Shown here piece after piece: positions 7,720 through 17,033 of a stretch of 64,000 nucleotides of DNA. Position 1 is the first letter of the stretch; each line of letters opens with the position of its first letter. Position numbers and translations under genes: made by a program. The DNA comes from Bifidobacterium asteroides (GTDB lineage Bacteria; Actinomycetota; Actinomycetes; Actinomycetales; Bifidobacteriaceae), in assembly GCF_003202695.1 (NCBI RefSeq), contig NZ_QGLL01000010.1, positions 1 through 64,000 on the forward strand, read 5' to 3'. The notes beneath the pieces are model-generated. The model saw only the letters and a list, made by a program, of their open reading frames with translations, did no database searches and was not told the origin of the DNA.

Positions 7720-9009
7720 ATGGCCAAAAGCAAGATGACTGTAGCCGAGATGATCGGGCTCTTCCTCACCCCTGACGCGCCTGTGCAGGTGACCGCCTTT
7801 GACGGGTCGGTCTTCGGGCAGGAGCAAGCGCCGCTGCATCTGGAAGTCAAGAATTCCCGTGCCATGTACTACATCACAGAGAACCCTAACGACCTGGGCT
7901 TGGCCCGCGCCTACCTGCAGGGCGATCTGGACTCTCCAGAGCTGCTGCCGGGCAACCCCTACCAGGTTCTCAAGGAGCTGATGGGTCTCAAGCACTTCGT
8001 CAAGCATCCCAGCAGGATGGAGCTGGCCCGTGCAGCTGCGGCCGTCTTCTCTCATGGTGTACGCGTGCCCGAGCCGCCGGCCATCGAGGGGCCCTCCCTG
8101 GCCAAGCGACTGACCGAAGGCATCCGCCCCCACACCCGCCGGGGGGACGCAGCCACAGTCAGCTACCATTACGACCAGTCCAACGACTTCTACCGGCTCT
8201 TCCTGGGCTCCTCCATGACTTACACCTGCGCCGTCTTCGAGAAGGCGGACAACAGCCTTGAGGACGCTCAGTGGCACAAGCTCAACATGGTCTTGGACAA
8301 GATGCGCCTGAACAAGGGCGACCGTCTGCTGGACGTGGGCTGTGGCTGGGGCTCCATGGAGATCGCGGCGGCCCGCCGCGGCATTCACGTCATCGGTGTA
8401 ACTCTGGCCGAGGAGCAGGTCGAATGGGCCCAGAACTGGATCCGCCAGGAGGGTCTGCAGGATCTGGCCGAGGTCAGGCTGATGGACTACCGCGACGTTC
8501 CTGAGTCCGGATTCGACGGAATTTGCTCCATCGGCATGATGGAGCATGTGGGCTACAAGCAGTACCCCTCCTACTTCAAGGAGATGATGGACAAGCTGCG
8601 CCCCGGCGGCATCCTGCTCAACCACCAGATCACCCGCACCAACTCCCACGACCACAAGAGGGCCGGTGGCTTCATTGACCGCTACATCTTCCCCGACGGC
8701 GAGCTGGCCAGCCCGGCCGAGATCGAACTGGCCATTCAGGACACCGGCTTCGAGGTCATCACCCAGGAGAACCTGCGTCAGCACTATGCGCTGACCCTCA
8801 AGCACTGGACCGAGAACCTCCAGGAGCATTGGGACCAGGCCAAGCCCATGGTGGGCGCGCCGAAGGCACGGCTCTGGGGCCTGTACATGGCCGGCGCACG
8901 GCTCAACTTCGAGCTCGACAACATTCAGATACACCAGTTCCAGTGCATCAAGCCCGATCCCGAGACCGGCACGGACACCTACCCGCTGCGGCCTTGGTGG
9001 GATCGCTAG
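7720..9009 (+). CDS. cfa: Cyclopropane-fatty-acyl-phospholipid synthase
   Basis: This 429-residue SAM-dependent enzyme methylenates cis double bonds of membrane phospholipid acyl chains. The SAM-binding motif LLDVGCGWGS is at residues 203-212; the conserved YHYDQSNDFYRLFL is near 149-162, EHVGYKQYPSYF near 275 and YIFPDGELAS near 322. These are diagnostic of the Cfa family. The first 130 residues form the small N-terminal lipid-binding domain. The start at 7720 (GGGGGCTTC before the ATG, conserved-looking N-terminus) is preferred over a longer frame beginning at 7426 that overlaps DUF4186 and has no family similarity. A terminator-like hairpin follows at 9063. The gene likely modifies membranes under acid or stationary stress. 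Confidence 0.93.
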   Translation: MAKSKMTVAEMIGLFLTPDAPVQVTAFDGSVFGQEQAPLHLEVKNSRAMYYITENPNDLGLARAYLQGDLDSPELLPGNPYQVLKELMGLKHFVKHPSRMELARAAAAVFSHGVRVPEPPAIEGPSLAKRLTEGIRPHTRRGDAATVSYHYDQSNDFYRLFLGSSMTYTCAVFEKADNSLEDAQWHKLNMVLDKMRLNKGDRLLDVGCGWGSMEIAAARRGIHVIGVTLAEEQVEWAQNWIRQEGLQDLAEVRLMDYRDVPESGFDGICSIGMMEHVGYKQYPSYFKEMMDKLRPGGILLNHQITRTNSHDHKRAGGFIDRYIFPDGELASPAEIELAIQDTGFEVITQENLRQHYALTLKHWTENLQEHWDQAKPMVGAPKARLWGLYMAGARLNFELDNIQIHQFQCIKPDPETGTDTYPLRPWWDR

Positions 9010-9062
9010 TTGGCCTGAGGCGACCGATAGCTACGCGGCCGATAAAGCCATAAAGCTCTGAA

Positions 9063-9098
9063 AAGGGGTGGGGAGTCGAAACCTCGCCCCTTCTGTTT
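9063..9098 (+). terminator. Terminator after cfa
   Basis: AAGGGG (9063-9068) pairs with CCCCTT (9087-9092), with partial GAG/CTC pairing inside, followed by CTGTTT. It lies 54 bases downstream of the cfa stop. The U-run is imperfect. Confidence 0.55.
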
Positions 9099-9219
9099 CC
9101 GCCACCCGTAAAGCCTGCTACTCGTACGTACAGCACGCCATCGCAGAGTTTAGCGGCCTGTTGGCGCTCTAAGGCATCGAATGCCGAACGTTGGGCATAG
9201 CAGCCTTTCGGTTTGGATT

Positions 9220-9765
9220 TCAGGAAGACCTGTCCGCCGAAGCCTCCAGCCGAGCAAGGTCCAGGGCCTTGTTGAAGGCGTCCGAGGTCCAGCTGGCCCC
9301 AGCCACCTTTTCCACCTTGAGGTCCTTGAGCGGGCGCCCTTGGACTACGCCAGGCACAGCCTGGGCGAAGCGTTCCATATGGCCCCGCGAGATGGGCGAG
9401 TCGGAATGCCCCTGGACCTGTACCCGGCTCACCTTGCCTCCCGACAGGTCAAGATCCACATCGATGCTGTCAGCCCCGTCACGCCCGTACTTGCCCGTCA
9501 GAGCGTAGGTGCCGTCGTGATAGTTGCCCGTATCAGCCGGAGCAGTCGGCAGTCCATCACGGGAGACGGCCATGGGATTGCCCTCGCCCGCAGCGCCGGC
9601 TCCCGACTCTGGAGCAGAGCTGGACTCGGCGCCTGATCCGGCGAACTCGTCGTCCATGGGCTTGGCCTGCTGGCTTCCGCAACCTCCTAGGAGGGAGCCG
9701 ACCGCCACCAGCGTCGCTAATGTTGCCGAAGCCGTAACCAGTCCGCGAGACTTGCTTGTGGCCAT
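9220..9765 (-). CDS. FMN-binding-domain lipoprotein of the iron operon
   Basis: This 181-residue lipoprotein has a signal peptide with lipobox LLGGC near residue 29, then a low-complexity Ser/Gly/Glu linker (about 35-70). From about residue 82 it has an FMN_bind-type domain (YHDGTYALTGKYGRDGADSI, VQGHSDSPISRG, VEKVAGASWTSDAF). The AGASWTS string corresponds to the family's (S/T)GA(S/T) flavinylation region, where ApbE attaches FMN to a Thr or Ser. It is the last gene of the minus-strand iron operon; its ATG is 1 base after the ATPase stop and uses GGAGGA within the ATPase 3' end. Inferred role: an extracytoplasmic flavin electron carrier for ferric iron reduction or handling. The apbE gene at 37129-38097 could serve it. 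Confidence 0.85.
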   Translation of the reverse strand: MATSKSRGLVTASATLATLVAVGSLLGGCGSQQAKPMDDEFAGSGAESSSAPESGAGAAGEGNPMAVSRDGLPTAPADTGNYHDGTYALTGKYGRDGADSIDVDLDLSGGKVSRVQVQGHSDSPISRGHMERFAQAVPGVVQGRPLKDLKVEKVAGASWTSDAFNKALDLARLEASADRSS

Positions 9766-9766
9766 C

Positions 9767-10642
9767 TCAGCGTCCTCCTTCTGATTCAGCGGCTGATCCC
9801 GGCAGAGACCCGCCTGTCTTGGCTATTTTAGTGGGATCATGGAAGCCCACCGGAATATTCTGGTCCCCGGAATCGCCAGGAGCTCCGCTGAAGGCCGGCC
9901 GACCTCCGGCTGCGAGGTAGGCGCGCTTGGCCTCCTCATCATTCCATTGCTCGCCAGCCAGCACACCGTGGTTGAGCATGATCTCCCGCTGAGCGCATGA
10001 GGCCACTAAGGCATCATGGGTGACCACGATCAGGGAGGTTCCCTGGTCATGCAATTGCCGAAAGAGGTCCAGCACAATCCGCTCATTGGCCTCGTCCAGG
10101 TTGCCAGTGGGCTCGTCAGCCAGAATCAGCTTGGGTTCGTTGATCAGCGCCCGGGCCACGCAGACCCGCTGCTGCTCGCCGCCCGAAAGCTGGCTGGGCA
10201 GGTGCCGGGCCCGATCCGCCAGACCTACCCGATCCAGGGCCTTCATGGCCTGGTCCTCATCCACCACCGAATGGTAGTACTGGGCCACCATGACATTCTC
10301 CAATGCGGTCAGATGCGGGACCAGGTAGAACTTCTGGAAGACCAGGCCGATCACGTTCTTGCGCACATCGGCCAGCTGGGACTGGCTCAAGTCCTCCAGC
10401 GGTCGCCCCTGCAGACGGACCGAGCCACGGCTGGGCGTGTCCATGCAGCCCAGAATGTTCATCAGCGTGGTCTTGCCTGAGCCGGAGGACCCCACCACGG
10501 CCAGCCATTGACCTTGCGGGACGCTCAGGTTCAGGTCGTCCAGGGCATGCAGATCACCGTAGATCTTGGAAACATGGTCCAGATCCAGCAGCATGCCGCC
10601 GCCCGACTGGCCCTCGCTCGCCTTTGCCTGCGTCATTGTCAT
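9767..10642 (-). CDS. ABC transporter ATP-binding protein (MacB/LolD type) of the iron operon
   Basis: This 291-residue ATPase has Walker [18 protein letters not shown]-loop [16 protein letters not shown], signature [15 protein letters not shown], Walker [14 protein letters not shown] and H-loop IVVTHD. This subfamily partners FtsX-like permeases. It overlaps the upstream permease gene by 4 bases (ATGA at 10639-10642), giving translational coupling; a second ATG at 10636 has better SD spacing. The C-terminal 60 residues (after [20 protein letters not shown]) are an unusual Gly/Pro-rich extension. Together with the two FtsX-type permeases it would form the energised module of an FTR1-P19 iron system like that of Campylobacter and Bifidobacterium breve. 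Confidence 0.9.
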   Translation of the reverse strand: MTMTQAKASEGQSGGGMLLDLDHVSKIYGDLHALDDLNLSVPQGQWLAVVGSSGSGKTTLMNILGCMDTPSRGSVRLQGRPLEDLSQSQLADVRKNVIGLVFQKFYLVPHLTALENVMVAQYYHSVVDEDQAMKALDRVGLADRARHLPSQLSGGEQQRVCVARALINEPKLILADEPTGNLDEANERIVLDLFRQLHDQGTSLIVVTHDALVASCAQREIMLNHGVLAGEQWNDEEAKRAYLAAGGRPAFSGAPGDSGDQNIPVGFHDPTKIAKTGGSLPGSAAESEGGR

Positions 10643-11832
10643 TCCTCCCTCAGAACCAGGGCCGGGTCGATACGCGAAGCCCGGAGGACCGGCCGAATGG
10701 ATGCGATCATGGATATGGCCACGCTCAGCAGGACCGTGCCCAGGGCCAGCCACCAGTTGAATCCCAGCGGCCGCTGGAAGACGGACAGACAGAGCAGCCG
10801 GGCAAAGCCATAGCCCAGGGCTGTGCCGATCAGTCCTCCTGCCAATCCATAGCAGGCCGACTCCGCCAGAAACTCCATGGCTATTCCCCGCGAGGAGGCG
10901 CCAAGGGCCTTGCGCAGGCCGATCTCGCTGCGCCGCTGGGAGACGATGGAGGCCATGGTGGTCCCAACGCCCACAAAGGTCAGGACCAGCACCACCACCG
11001 AGACCAGCCAGAAAAGCGACTGGAGCATGGCTATGGTATGGCTGTCGCCCGCTGTGATTCTGGTGACCGGTCTGGCTTTGACCCCCATGGAGGTCATGTC
11101 GTTGATGTCGTTGGCGATGGTCTTTAGGCCAGACGTCATGGTGTTGACCGAATATTCGATAACATCGGTACCCCTCTTATCCCCGGTCAGGAGCTCCAGA
11201 TCAGACAGGTCGGCGTAGATGATCCGATCCTCGGAGCCGCCGGTATCGACAATGCCCCCCACTCGAAAGTCACGGCCCTGGCCTCCGGCCTTGCCTGTGA
11301 TGGTGACCTGTCCGGCGGGGTAGCCGATGGTCATCTGCTGGCCGGTGGTCAGCCCTAGCGAATCAGCCAGGTCCCGCCCCACCATGACCGAACCGGGCCG
11401 GGGCCAGGAACCCTCCACGCTCCAGTGACGGTTGAGCTGACGCACCTGGTCGGGATGGATGCCGGCCATCACGCGGGCGCCGGCATTGACCTGCACCGTC
11501 TCATATCGATAGGTAGCGTACCGGGCTGGGGCCTTGGCGGTCACCATATGGGTAGTATGGTCCACCATGCCTTGCTCGATGCCGGACCCGGACCGATTGC
11601 CCCCCTGAATGGGCGAGACGACCAGGTTGGCTCCGTAGGAGCGCATCTCCTGATTGATCTGCCTAGGGGCCTCGATGCAGACCGCCGCCAGGCAGAAGAG
11701 GGTGGCCGCACCGACCAAGGAGGCCACTACGGCCATCAGGGCCCGTCCCCGGCGACGAAAGACAGCCCCGAAGAGCATAGTCAGGAACATGCGGGTATTG
11801 GTCATATGGCTCTTATGGCGATCAGCGGCCAT
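10639..11832 (-). CDS. FtsX-like ABC permease (second) of the iron operon
   Basis: This 397-residue permease has the MacB/FtsX topology: one N-terminal helix (about 28-52, ALMAVVASLVGAATLFCLAA), a large extracytoplasmic domain (about 55-270), and three C-terminal helices beginning LFWLVSVVVLVLTFVGVGT with the FtsX motif RRSEIGLRKALGASSRGI. Its ATG lies inside the 3' end of the upstream permease (11-base overlap), with GGAGG 7 bases before. Its stop overlaps the ATPase start. It is inferred to form a heterodimer with the product of 11822-13132. Confidence 0.88.
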   Translation of the reverse strand: MAADRHKSHMTNTRMFLTMLFGAVFRRRGRALMAVVASLVGAATLFCLAAVCIEAPRQINQEMRSYGANLVVSPIQGGNRSGSGIEQGMVDHTTHMVTAKAPARYATYRYETVQVNAGARVMAGIHPDQVRQLNRHWSVEGSWPRPGSVMVGRDLADSLGLTTGQQMTIGYPAGQVTITGKAGGQGRDFRVGGIVDTGGSEDRIIYADLSDLELLTGDKRGTDVIEYSVNTMTSGLKTIANDINDMTSMGVKARPVTRITAGDSHTIAMLQSLFWLVSVVVLVLTFVGVGTTMASIVSQRRSEIGLRKALGASSRGIAMEFLAESACYGLAGGLIGTALGYGFARLLCLSVFQRPLGFNWWLALGTVLLSVAISMIASIRPVLRASRIDPALVLREE

Positions 11833-13132
11833 GAAGCACCTCCGCCGGCCGAAGCCGCAGAATCGATCTGATGGACGAGATGGATGCCAGCAGCACGGTC
11901 AGGGCCAGCAGCACGAAGACCAGCACAAAGACCATGGGCCTCATGGTAATGCCCGAGCCGAAGACCACCCTGCCTACGATCTGAGCCACTCCAGAGCCCA
12001 GCAGAGCGCCGACCAGAGCCCCGGCCAGGGCGATCAGGGCCGTCTCGGCCAGCACCAGTCTGGACACAGCCCCGTCGGTGGCGCCCAAGGCCTTGAGCAG
12101 GGCGAACTCCGAGGAGCGCTCGCTTATGGAGGAGGCCATCAGGTTGGCCACGGCTATGGCTGCCGCCAGCAGGCTGAGCACAGTCATCAGGATCATGACC
12201 GCCTGGGTCTTCTGCAGAACGTCGCCCTGCAGGGCTGCCACCTGTCTGACCTGCTTGGCCATGGATCCGGGGATGGCCTCTTCGATCTGGTAGGCGATGG
12301 ATGAGGGGTAAGCCGTGCAATACCAGGTTTCCCATTCGTCCTGGGAGAGGGCAGCAGGGTTTCGTGCGGCCTTGCGGGCCAGGTCGTTCTCGGGCGTAGT
12401 CAGAGCCTTGACCTCCACCTGGTCGATCTGATCGGTCAGACCAGACATCTCCTGCAATGGCTTGGTGGGCAGGTAGAGGGAGGCGGCATCAGCATCACCG
12501 GAGTCGAAGATACCCACAATGGTGACGGTCCGCTGTTGATCACCCAGGTCGACCTTGACCTGGTCGCCAACCTGACGGCCGCCCAGCCGTGCAGCCAGTT
12601 CTTTGCCCATCATGGCTTCGGTCCCGCCGCCGGGCCCAGCCTCGTCCTTGGGCCAACGGCCTTGAACCTTCCACCAGGGCCGAAGACCTTTCAGACCTGC
12701 GGTGCTGCTCTCGCCGCTGTCCACCTTGACGGTCCGACCGAACCAGGTGCCCACCAAGGGGGCGCCTACCTGGTCCACGGTGCCGCGAAGGTCCAGTCGC
12801 GGAGCGAAGTCGGTGATGTTGTAGGCCCAGAAGATGGTCTTGATCTTGGGCACCTGGGACTCCTTGAGGAAAGCGGTGGGCGTGGACTCGTCGGCCGAGG
12901 AGCCGCCCCCCTGGTCGCCGTAGAGGTCGGAGACCACGGCATCCGCCTTGGCCTGGACCGTGATGTTGGATCCATAAGTGGACAGCTCCGCGTTGAGCTT
13001 GTCGCCTACGTCGAAGACCACCCCCAGCATGGCCGTAGCCACGCAGGCCGACAGGCAGACTGTGACGGCGATGAGCATTCTTCGCCCGAACTGGCGGCTG
13101 AATGACCGCAGCATCATTCGCATGAAGAACAT
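11822..13132 (-). CDS. FtsX-like ABC permease (first) of the iron operon
   Basis: This 436-residue membrane protein has an N-terminal helix (about 17-42), an extracytoplasmic MacB_PCD-like domain (45-315), then three helices. The cytoplasmic FtsX coupling segment ISERSSEFALLKALGATDGAV lies near 340-360. Sequence and topology resemble the following permease, so the two probably arose by duplication and act as a heterodimer with one ATPase type. Transport direction and cargo are not known for this subfamily; in P19 iron loci it is required for iron uptake. It is 21 bases downstream of the DUF2318 gene in the same operon. Confidence 0.87.
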   Translation of the reverse strand: MFFMRMMLRSFSRQFGRRMLIAVTVCLSACVATAMLGVVFDVGDKLNAELSTYGSNITVQAKADAVVSDLYGDQGGGSSADESTPTAFLKESQVPKIKTIFWAYNITDFAPRLDLRGTVDQVGAPLVGTWFGRTVKVDSGESSTAGLKGLRPWWKVQGRWPKDEAGPGGGTEAMMGKELAARLGGRQVGDQVKVDLGDQQRTVTIVGIFDSGDADAASLYLPTKPLQEMSGLTDQIDQVEVKALTTPENDLARKAARNPAALSQDEWETWYCTAYPSSIAYQIEEAIPGSMAKQVRQVAALQGDVLQKTQAVMILMTVLSLLAAAIAVANLMASSISERSSEFALLKALGATDGAVSRLVLAETALIALAGALVGALLGSGVAQIVGRVVFGSGITMRPMVFVLVFVLLALTVLLASISSIRSILRLRPAEVLHGR

Positions 13133-13153
13133 ACCAACCGCTCCCTCCCTCTC

Positions 13154-14428
13154 TTAGCTCTTGAAGTGCAATGACAGAGCATCCAGATCGGCGGTGCTGA
13201 TCAGTATGGCGCCCCGGCCGGTCTTGTAGGGCAGAGGGACGGGATTGCAGCCGCCCTTGAACCCGATGGTGGCCAGGTTGATGGCTACGTCGCACTTCTT
13301 GCAGATGATCTTGCCGTCTTTTTCGTAGTAGCCCGCATCCCCGCAGTTCTCGCAGGCATCCAGACCGACACCATAGGCCGCGCCATTCTTGCGGATGATG
13401 ATAAAGCGCATCTCGGTGCCGTCCTTGGCCCGGTAGCTGAATCGATGCAGGTGTCCATCCTCCACCTGGGAGAAACGTATGGTAGCCGTATCGGCAGTCA
13501 GGGAGTACCGCTCCGGAGGCGAGAGCACGGGCACCTGGTGAGCCTTGGCCGTTCCCACGGTCAGAGCCAGGGTGACGCCGATCATGGCCACCAGACTCCA
13601 GGCCGCCGACGCCAAGGCCCTTCGGCGGAAGGCCCGGTGGCTGCGGTCGTCGGCTGTGGAGGCTCCGGTCACCGGCATGTGCCAGCCTGCAGCCAGGCAG
13701 GCCAGGACTGGAATGATGAAGACCAGAACCTGGGCAAGAACCAGGATCAGGTCGGCGTTGTATCCCAGGGCCATGACTCGGAAAGCCCAGCCGTGCAGAA
13801 GAACCAGGCCGGTGGTCTGCATCAGGGCCACCAGGGCTACGCCGTGCCGGACCAGCAGCAGGACCACCATGAGCAGGGCGGCCAGGAGGAAGGCTATCCG
13901 GGGGCAGGAGTTACGCATGGTCCTCAGAATGGCAGCCACCGTCACAGCGGCAGCCAGACCGAGCAAGAAGCCCAGGGCGCGCAGGAGCATGGCCGAGGTC
14001 AGCACAGGCTCCCCCGGCTCTACAAAGGCCGTAAGCTGCAGAATGACATCGGGCAGGGCTCGGAAGGTCGTCAGGGCTATAGCCAGGGCCGCCAAGCCGT
14101 TAGCCAGATCCATGGCCCAGGGGCGGCGATGCCTGTCCGCAACCAGCCGGTCGGCGGCCAGCACCACCGCAATGGCCGCCAGATCAGCCAGAACACAAGC
14201 TATCAGGGTCGGGTAGTTGACCATGGTCCGGCGGTTAATAATCACGGTGGCGCGCAGGAGGGCAAAGACCAGCGCCCCCAGCACGCCGACCCCTAGGCCA
14301 ATCAGTCGCCAGGAGGAGGAACGGGGCCGATCGCGGCCCTCGCCCACCCCTAGAAGCACGCTGAAAACCATGACCAGGAGGGCCGGAGCCAGCGTCCCCG
14401 GCAACACCGTGACAAATTGCTCAAGCAT
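13154..14428 (-). CDS. DUF2318 membrane protein (putative metal or Fe-S/redox protein)
   Basis: This 424-residue polytopic protein has about eight hydrophobic segments in residues 1-300 and then a C-terminal extracytoplasmic DUF2318 domain. That domain carries a cysteine cluster: CENC (359-362), CKKC (376-379) and GGC (394), with LDACENCGDAGYYEKDGKI typical of the family. The domain is thought to bind a metal or Fe-S centre. It always travels with FTR1/P19 iron systems, as here. The gene begins 13 bases after the P19 stop. SD is weak, so translation may be coupled. It could pass electrons between the flavoprotein lipoprotein and iron bound by P19 or FTR1; this is inference. Confidence 0.87.
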   Translation of the reverse strand: MLEQFVTVLPGTLAPALLVMVFSVLLGVGEGRDRPRSSSWRLIGLGVGVLGALVFALLRATVIINRRTMVNYPTLIACVLADLAAIAVVLAADRLVADRHRRPWAMDLANGLAALAIALTTFRALPDVILQLTAFVEPGEPVLTSAMLLRALGFLLGLAAAVTVAAILRTMRNSCPRIAFLLAALLMVVLLLVRHGVALVALMQTTGLVLLHGWAFRVMALGYNADLILVLAQVLVFIIPVLACLAAGWHMPVTGASTADDRSHRAFRRRALASAAWSLVAMIGVTLALTVGTAKAHQVPVLSPPERYSLTADTATIRFSQVEDGHLHRFSYRAKDGTEMRFIIIRKNGAAYGVGLDACENCGDAGYYEKDGKIICKKCDVAINLATIGFKGGCNPVPLPYKTGRGAILISTADLDALSLHFKS

Positions 14429-14441
14429 GGTGCATAGCAGC

Positions 14442-15062
14442 TTACCACTGGTGGGGCGTGTAGTCCCAGTCCCAGCTGACCACGATAGGCTCGGTCCAGA
14501 AGTGACCCTTCACGCCGGTCTCCGGGTCGACGTGCAGCATCCAACCCTTCTTCTCCGGGGAATCAATAGAATAGGTCAGCTTGTAGGATCCGGCCTTCTC
14601 CATCTTGATGTTGGCCCCGTAATGCGGGCCATCCGAGGCGTTCATCTGCATGAAGGTGCCGGACTGCTTGTCGTTGGGGTCATCCTTGTTCTGGATGGTG
14701 TAGTTGACGGTCAGATCCGGAATGAACTCGCCCTTGGCATAGCCTAGGTTGTTGTTGGGCAGGGCGTGAATATCAGCCTCCAGATGCAGGCTGGCATCGG
14801 CCGCCTTCAGACCCATGGATGCGGGCTCCATGTCGATGGGCTGGAAGAAGACTGTGCCGATGTTCAGAGGACCCTTCTGCTGATCGTCCGGCGGGATGGG
14901 AATCTCCTCGAATCCAGCCCCCTTGCCATCAGACTGGGAGCTGCTGGAAGCCTCAGGCGCGGGGGCCTCACGGGTGCCTGACCCGCTGGAGCCGCACCCC
15001 GCCAAGGCCAGAGTGCCTGAGAGCACCAGCGCGACCAGGGCGGTCAATTGTCTCTTCTTCAT
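14442..15062 (-). CDS. P19-family iron transport lipoprotein
   Basis: This 206-residue lipoprotein has a signal peptide with lipobox LALAGC (about residue 22), a Ser/Pro/Glu-rich linker, and an Iron_transport (P19/Tpd-like) beta-sandwich domain from about residue 60. The motifs VFFQPIDMEPASMG, LHLEADIHALPNNNLGYAKG and DGPHYGANIKMEKAG supply the conserved Met/His/Glu metal ligands of the family. The start at 15062 is set by the lipoprotein signal and an ATGA overlap with the FTR1 stop (15059-15062); a longer frame upstream is a shadow of FTR1. It is inferred to deliver iron to the FTR1 permease, as in Campylobacter P19 and B. breve BfeO. Confidence 0.92.
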   Translation of the reverse strand: MKKRQLTALVALVLSGTLALAGCGSSGSGTREAPAPEASSSSQSDGKGAGFEEIPIPPDDQQKGPLNIGTVFFQPIDMEPASMGLKAADASLHLEADIHALPNNNLGYAKGEFIPDLTVNYTIQNKDDPNDKQSGTFMQMNASDGPHYGANIKMEKAGSYKLTYSIDSPEKKGWMLHVDPETGVKGHFWTEPIVVSWDWDYTPHQW

Positions 15063-16873
15063 GATTGTCCTTCGCTTTTTGGTGTTTGCATAGATGCCGT
15101 GACCTCGGAGGGCACAGCCCCTTCGACGGCCTGATCGGCCTCCGTCTGATGGACGGCTGCCGACGGGGGCCCGCCGGAGTCCTGATTCGACTGCGATTGC
15201 TCCTGCTTGCGCAGGCGGCGGGTCGACACAATTGCCAGCACGACCACGACCAGGGCTGCCAGGATTTGAGCGCCGATGGTCTGCGTGTAGGGATACAGCC
15301 CGATCCAATCGCTGGTGGGCACCCCGGGCAGGTAGGTGGCCGGCACCAGGTCACCCTCGATCAGGGCATGGACGCCGCCCCCGGCGAAGATGACCACCAT
15401 GACCGCCATGAGCAGACTGGTGATGATAAAGAAAGGCCGGATGGGGATTTTGACCGACGTGAAACGGATGAGCACGAAGACGATGACCAGCACTACAGCG
15501 GCAGCCGCAAAACCGGTCCAGATCTCCCGTCTGCCGCCCGGAGCCATGGCGAAGATGGCCTGGTAGAACATGACCGTCTCAGCCCCCTCCCGGAAGACCG
15601 CCAGGAAGGAGAGCAGGGCCAGGGAGATAACGCTGCCCTTCGAGATGGCAGCCACTGTCCGGCTTCGGATGTAGTGGTTCCAGGATTCCACAGAGGACTT
15701 GGACAGCATCCAATTGCTGGTATAGAGCAGCATGAGCATGGCTACCAGGGCCACCACGCCCTCCAGGATCTCCTGCTGGGGACCATTCCCGTTGAAGAGC
15801 AGAGTGAAAAGCAGGGCCACCAGCCCGCTGGCCACGAGGCCCGCTGCAATGCCCCAGTAGATGTGCCGAACTTTGTCTTTATGGCCGGACTTGACCAGGT
15901 AGGCAATGATGGCCGCCACCACCAGGATGGCCTCCAGCCCCTCCCTCAGCAGAACCACAAAGGCCTGGCCGAAGGCGGAGGTCAGGAAGGTCGTCCACCC
16001 GTTGACATGGTCCGCGGCGCCTCCGTCCAGAGTGGCCGCGTCTTCGATCAGCATGCTCTTGAGGTCGTTCACCAGGGTCTTGGCCGGCTTGCCCGCCACC
16101 ATGGCCATCCGGGTCTCCTTGAACTGATATTCCACCTGAGAGACCCTGTTGCCGCTGATGGCGTTCATGACGTTCTTTTCGAAGCCCAGCTTTTCGTAAT
16201 ACTGGTAATAGGCCTTGTTGACCAGATCGGATCCCGCCTGGCCCTGTCCCTTGGAAGCCTGGGCGAGCGCCTGATCGAGAATCGGCGTCATCTCATGGAC
16301 CACCTGGGTCCAGGTCCGGTCGCCCTTGCCATTGTTCCGATGCTTCTTGGCTGCATCCAGCCGTTGACGATCCGCCTTGATCTGCTCCTGCTGAGCCTTG
16401 GCGTAGGTCCGGGGATTGGCCAGTCCTGCGGTGGCATCCAGCTGGGTGGACGCAACAGCCAGATCGGCCTTGAGCTTTTCACTGCCCTGAATAAGAGCCT
16501 GCCCGGCATCCGGGGCATAGGCCTGATTCTGCAGGGCCTGGAACTGGCCGTCCAGAGCGTTACGCCTGTCCTGGCCTAAGGTCGACTCCACGACCGAGAC
16601 GAATCCTGAGCCCACGTAACCTACGTTGTAGGCTCCCATGAATTGCGAGGCGGCTCCGGCGCGATCCCCACGAGCATAGTCCTCACACCCTCGGTCCAGC
16701 TGGCGAGACACGGAGCTGGCCACCTGAGCCCAACTGTCGTAATCCGTGGCTCCGCTCGCCGCCATGGCCGACTGCGGGGTCTGCAGAACCAGGAACACCA
16801 GGGCCAGGAGCAGGCATGAGAACAGGGAGCCAGCGACCTTGGCAGCCCGTGTCCTGCCGACCTGTGCAACCAT
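15059..16873 (-). CDS. FTR1-family high-affinity iron permease
   Basis: This 604-residue protein has a signal peptide (1-39, ending SAMA), a large extracytoplasmic helical region (40-300) and a seven-helix FTR1 domain (301-555). Both iron-handling REXXE motifs are present: REGLE at 310-314 and REGAE at 428-432. It has a charged C-terminal tail (552-604) rich in Gln/Ser/Glu. It is the first gene of the seven-gene operon running to 9220. The ATG is preceded by AAGGAGAT about 10 bases upstream. In the 160-base upstream region a TTAGGTT half-site (minus strand of 16909-16915) resembles half of a DtxR/IdeR box but no full palindrome is seen. Equivalent to BfeU of B. breve. Confidence 0.93.
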   Translation of the reverse strand: MVAQVGRTRAAKVAGSLFSCLLLALVFLVLQTPQSAMAASGATDYDSWAQVASSVSRQLDRGCEDYARGDRAGAASQFMGAYNVGYVGSGFVSVVESTLGQDRRNALDGQFQALQNQAYAPDAGQALIQGSEKLKADLAVASTQLDATAGLANPRTYAKAQQEQIKADRQRLDAAKKHRNNGKGDRTWTQVVHEMTPILDQALAQASKGQGQAGSDLVNKAYYQYYEKLGFEKNVMNAISGNRVSQVEYQFKETRMAMVAGKPAKTLVNDLKSMLIEDAATLDGGAADHVNGWTTFLTSAFGQAFVVLLREGLEAILVVAAIIAYLVKSGHKDKVRHIYWGIAAGLVASGLVALLFTLLFNGNGPQQEILEGVVALVAMLMLLYTSNWMLSKSSVESWNHYIRSRTVAAISKGSVISLALLSFLAVFREGAETVMFYQAIFAMAPGGRREIWTGFAAAAVVLVIVFVLIRFTSVKIPIRPFFIITSLLMAVMVVIFAGGGVHALIEGDLVPATYLPGVPTSDWIGLYPYTQTIGAQILAALVVVVLAIVSTRRLRKQEQSQSNQDSGGPPSAAVHQTEADQAVEGAVPSEVTASMQTPKSEGQS

Positions 16874-17033
16874 AGGCGATGATCTCCTTCGTCAGTGCCT
16901 CGTCATCGAACCTAAGAGCAACGAAGGTCGATTTGACAGCTACCGAAAAACAATCTAGCCCAAGCACAATATGAAAACCAGACTTGTTTATTGCCTCAGC
17001 AGGCCATATAATTCGCTCTCGCCCAAGCCAGAA

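Noticed and set aside
15065-16579. 504-codon plus-strand open frame
   Set aside because: Antisense to the FTR1 permease gene; low-complexity His/Gly/Gln composition and no SD or family motif.
16909-16915. DtxR/IdeR-like box before the FTR1 gene
   Set aside because: Only a TTAGGTT half-site is present; the second half of the dyad is missing, so it was not annotated as an operator.
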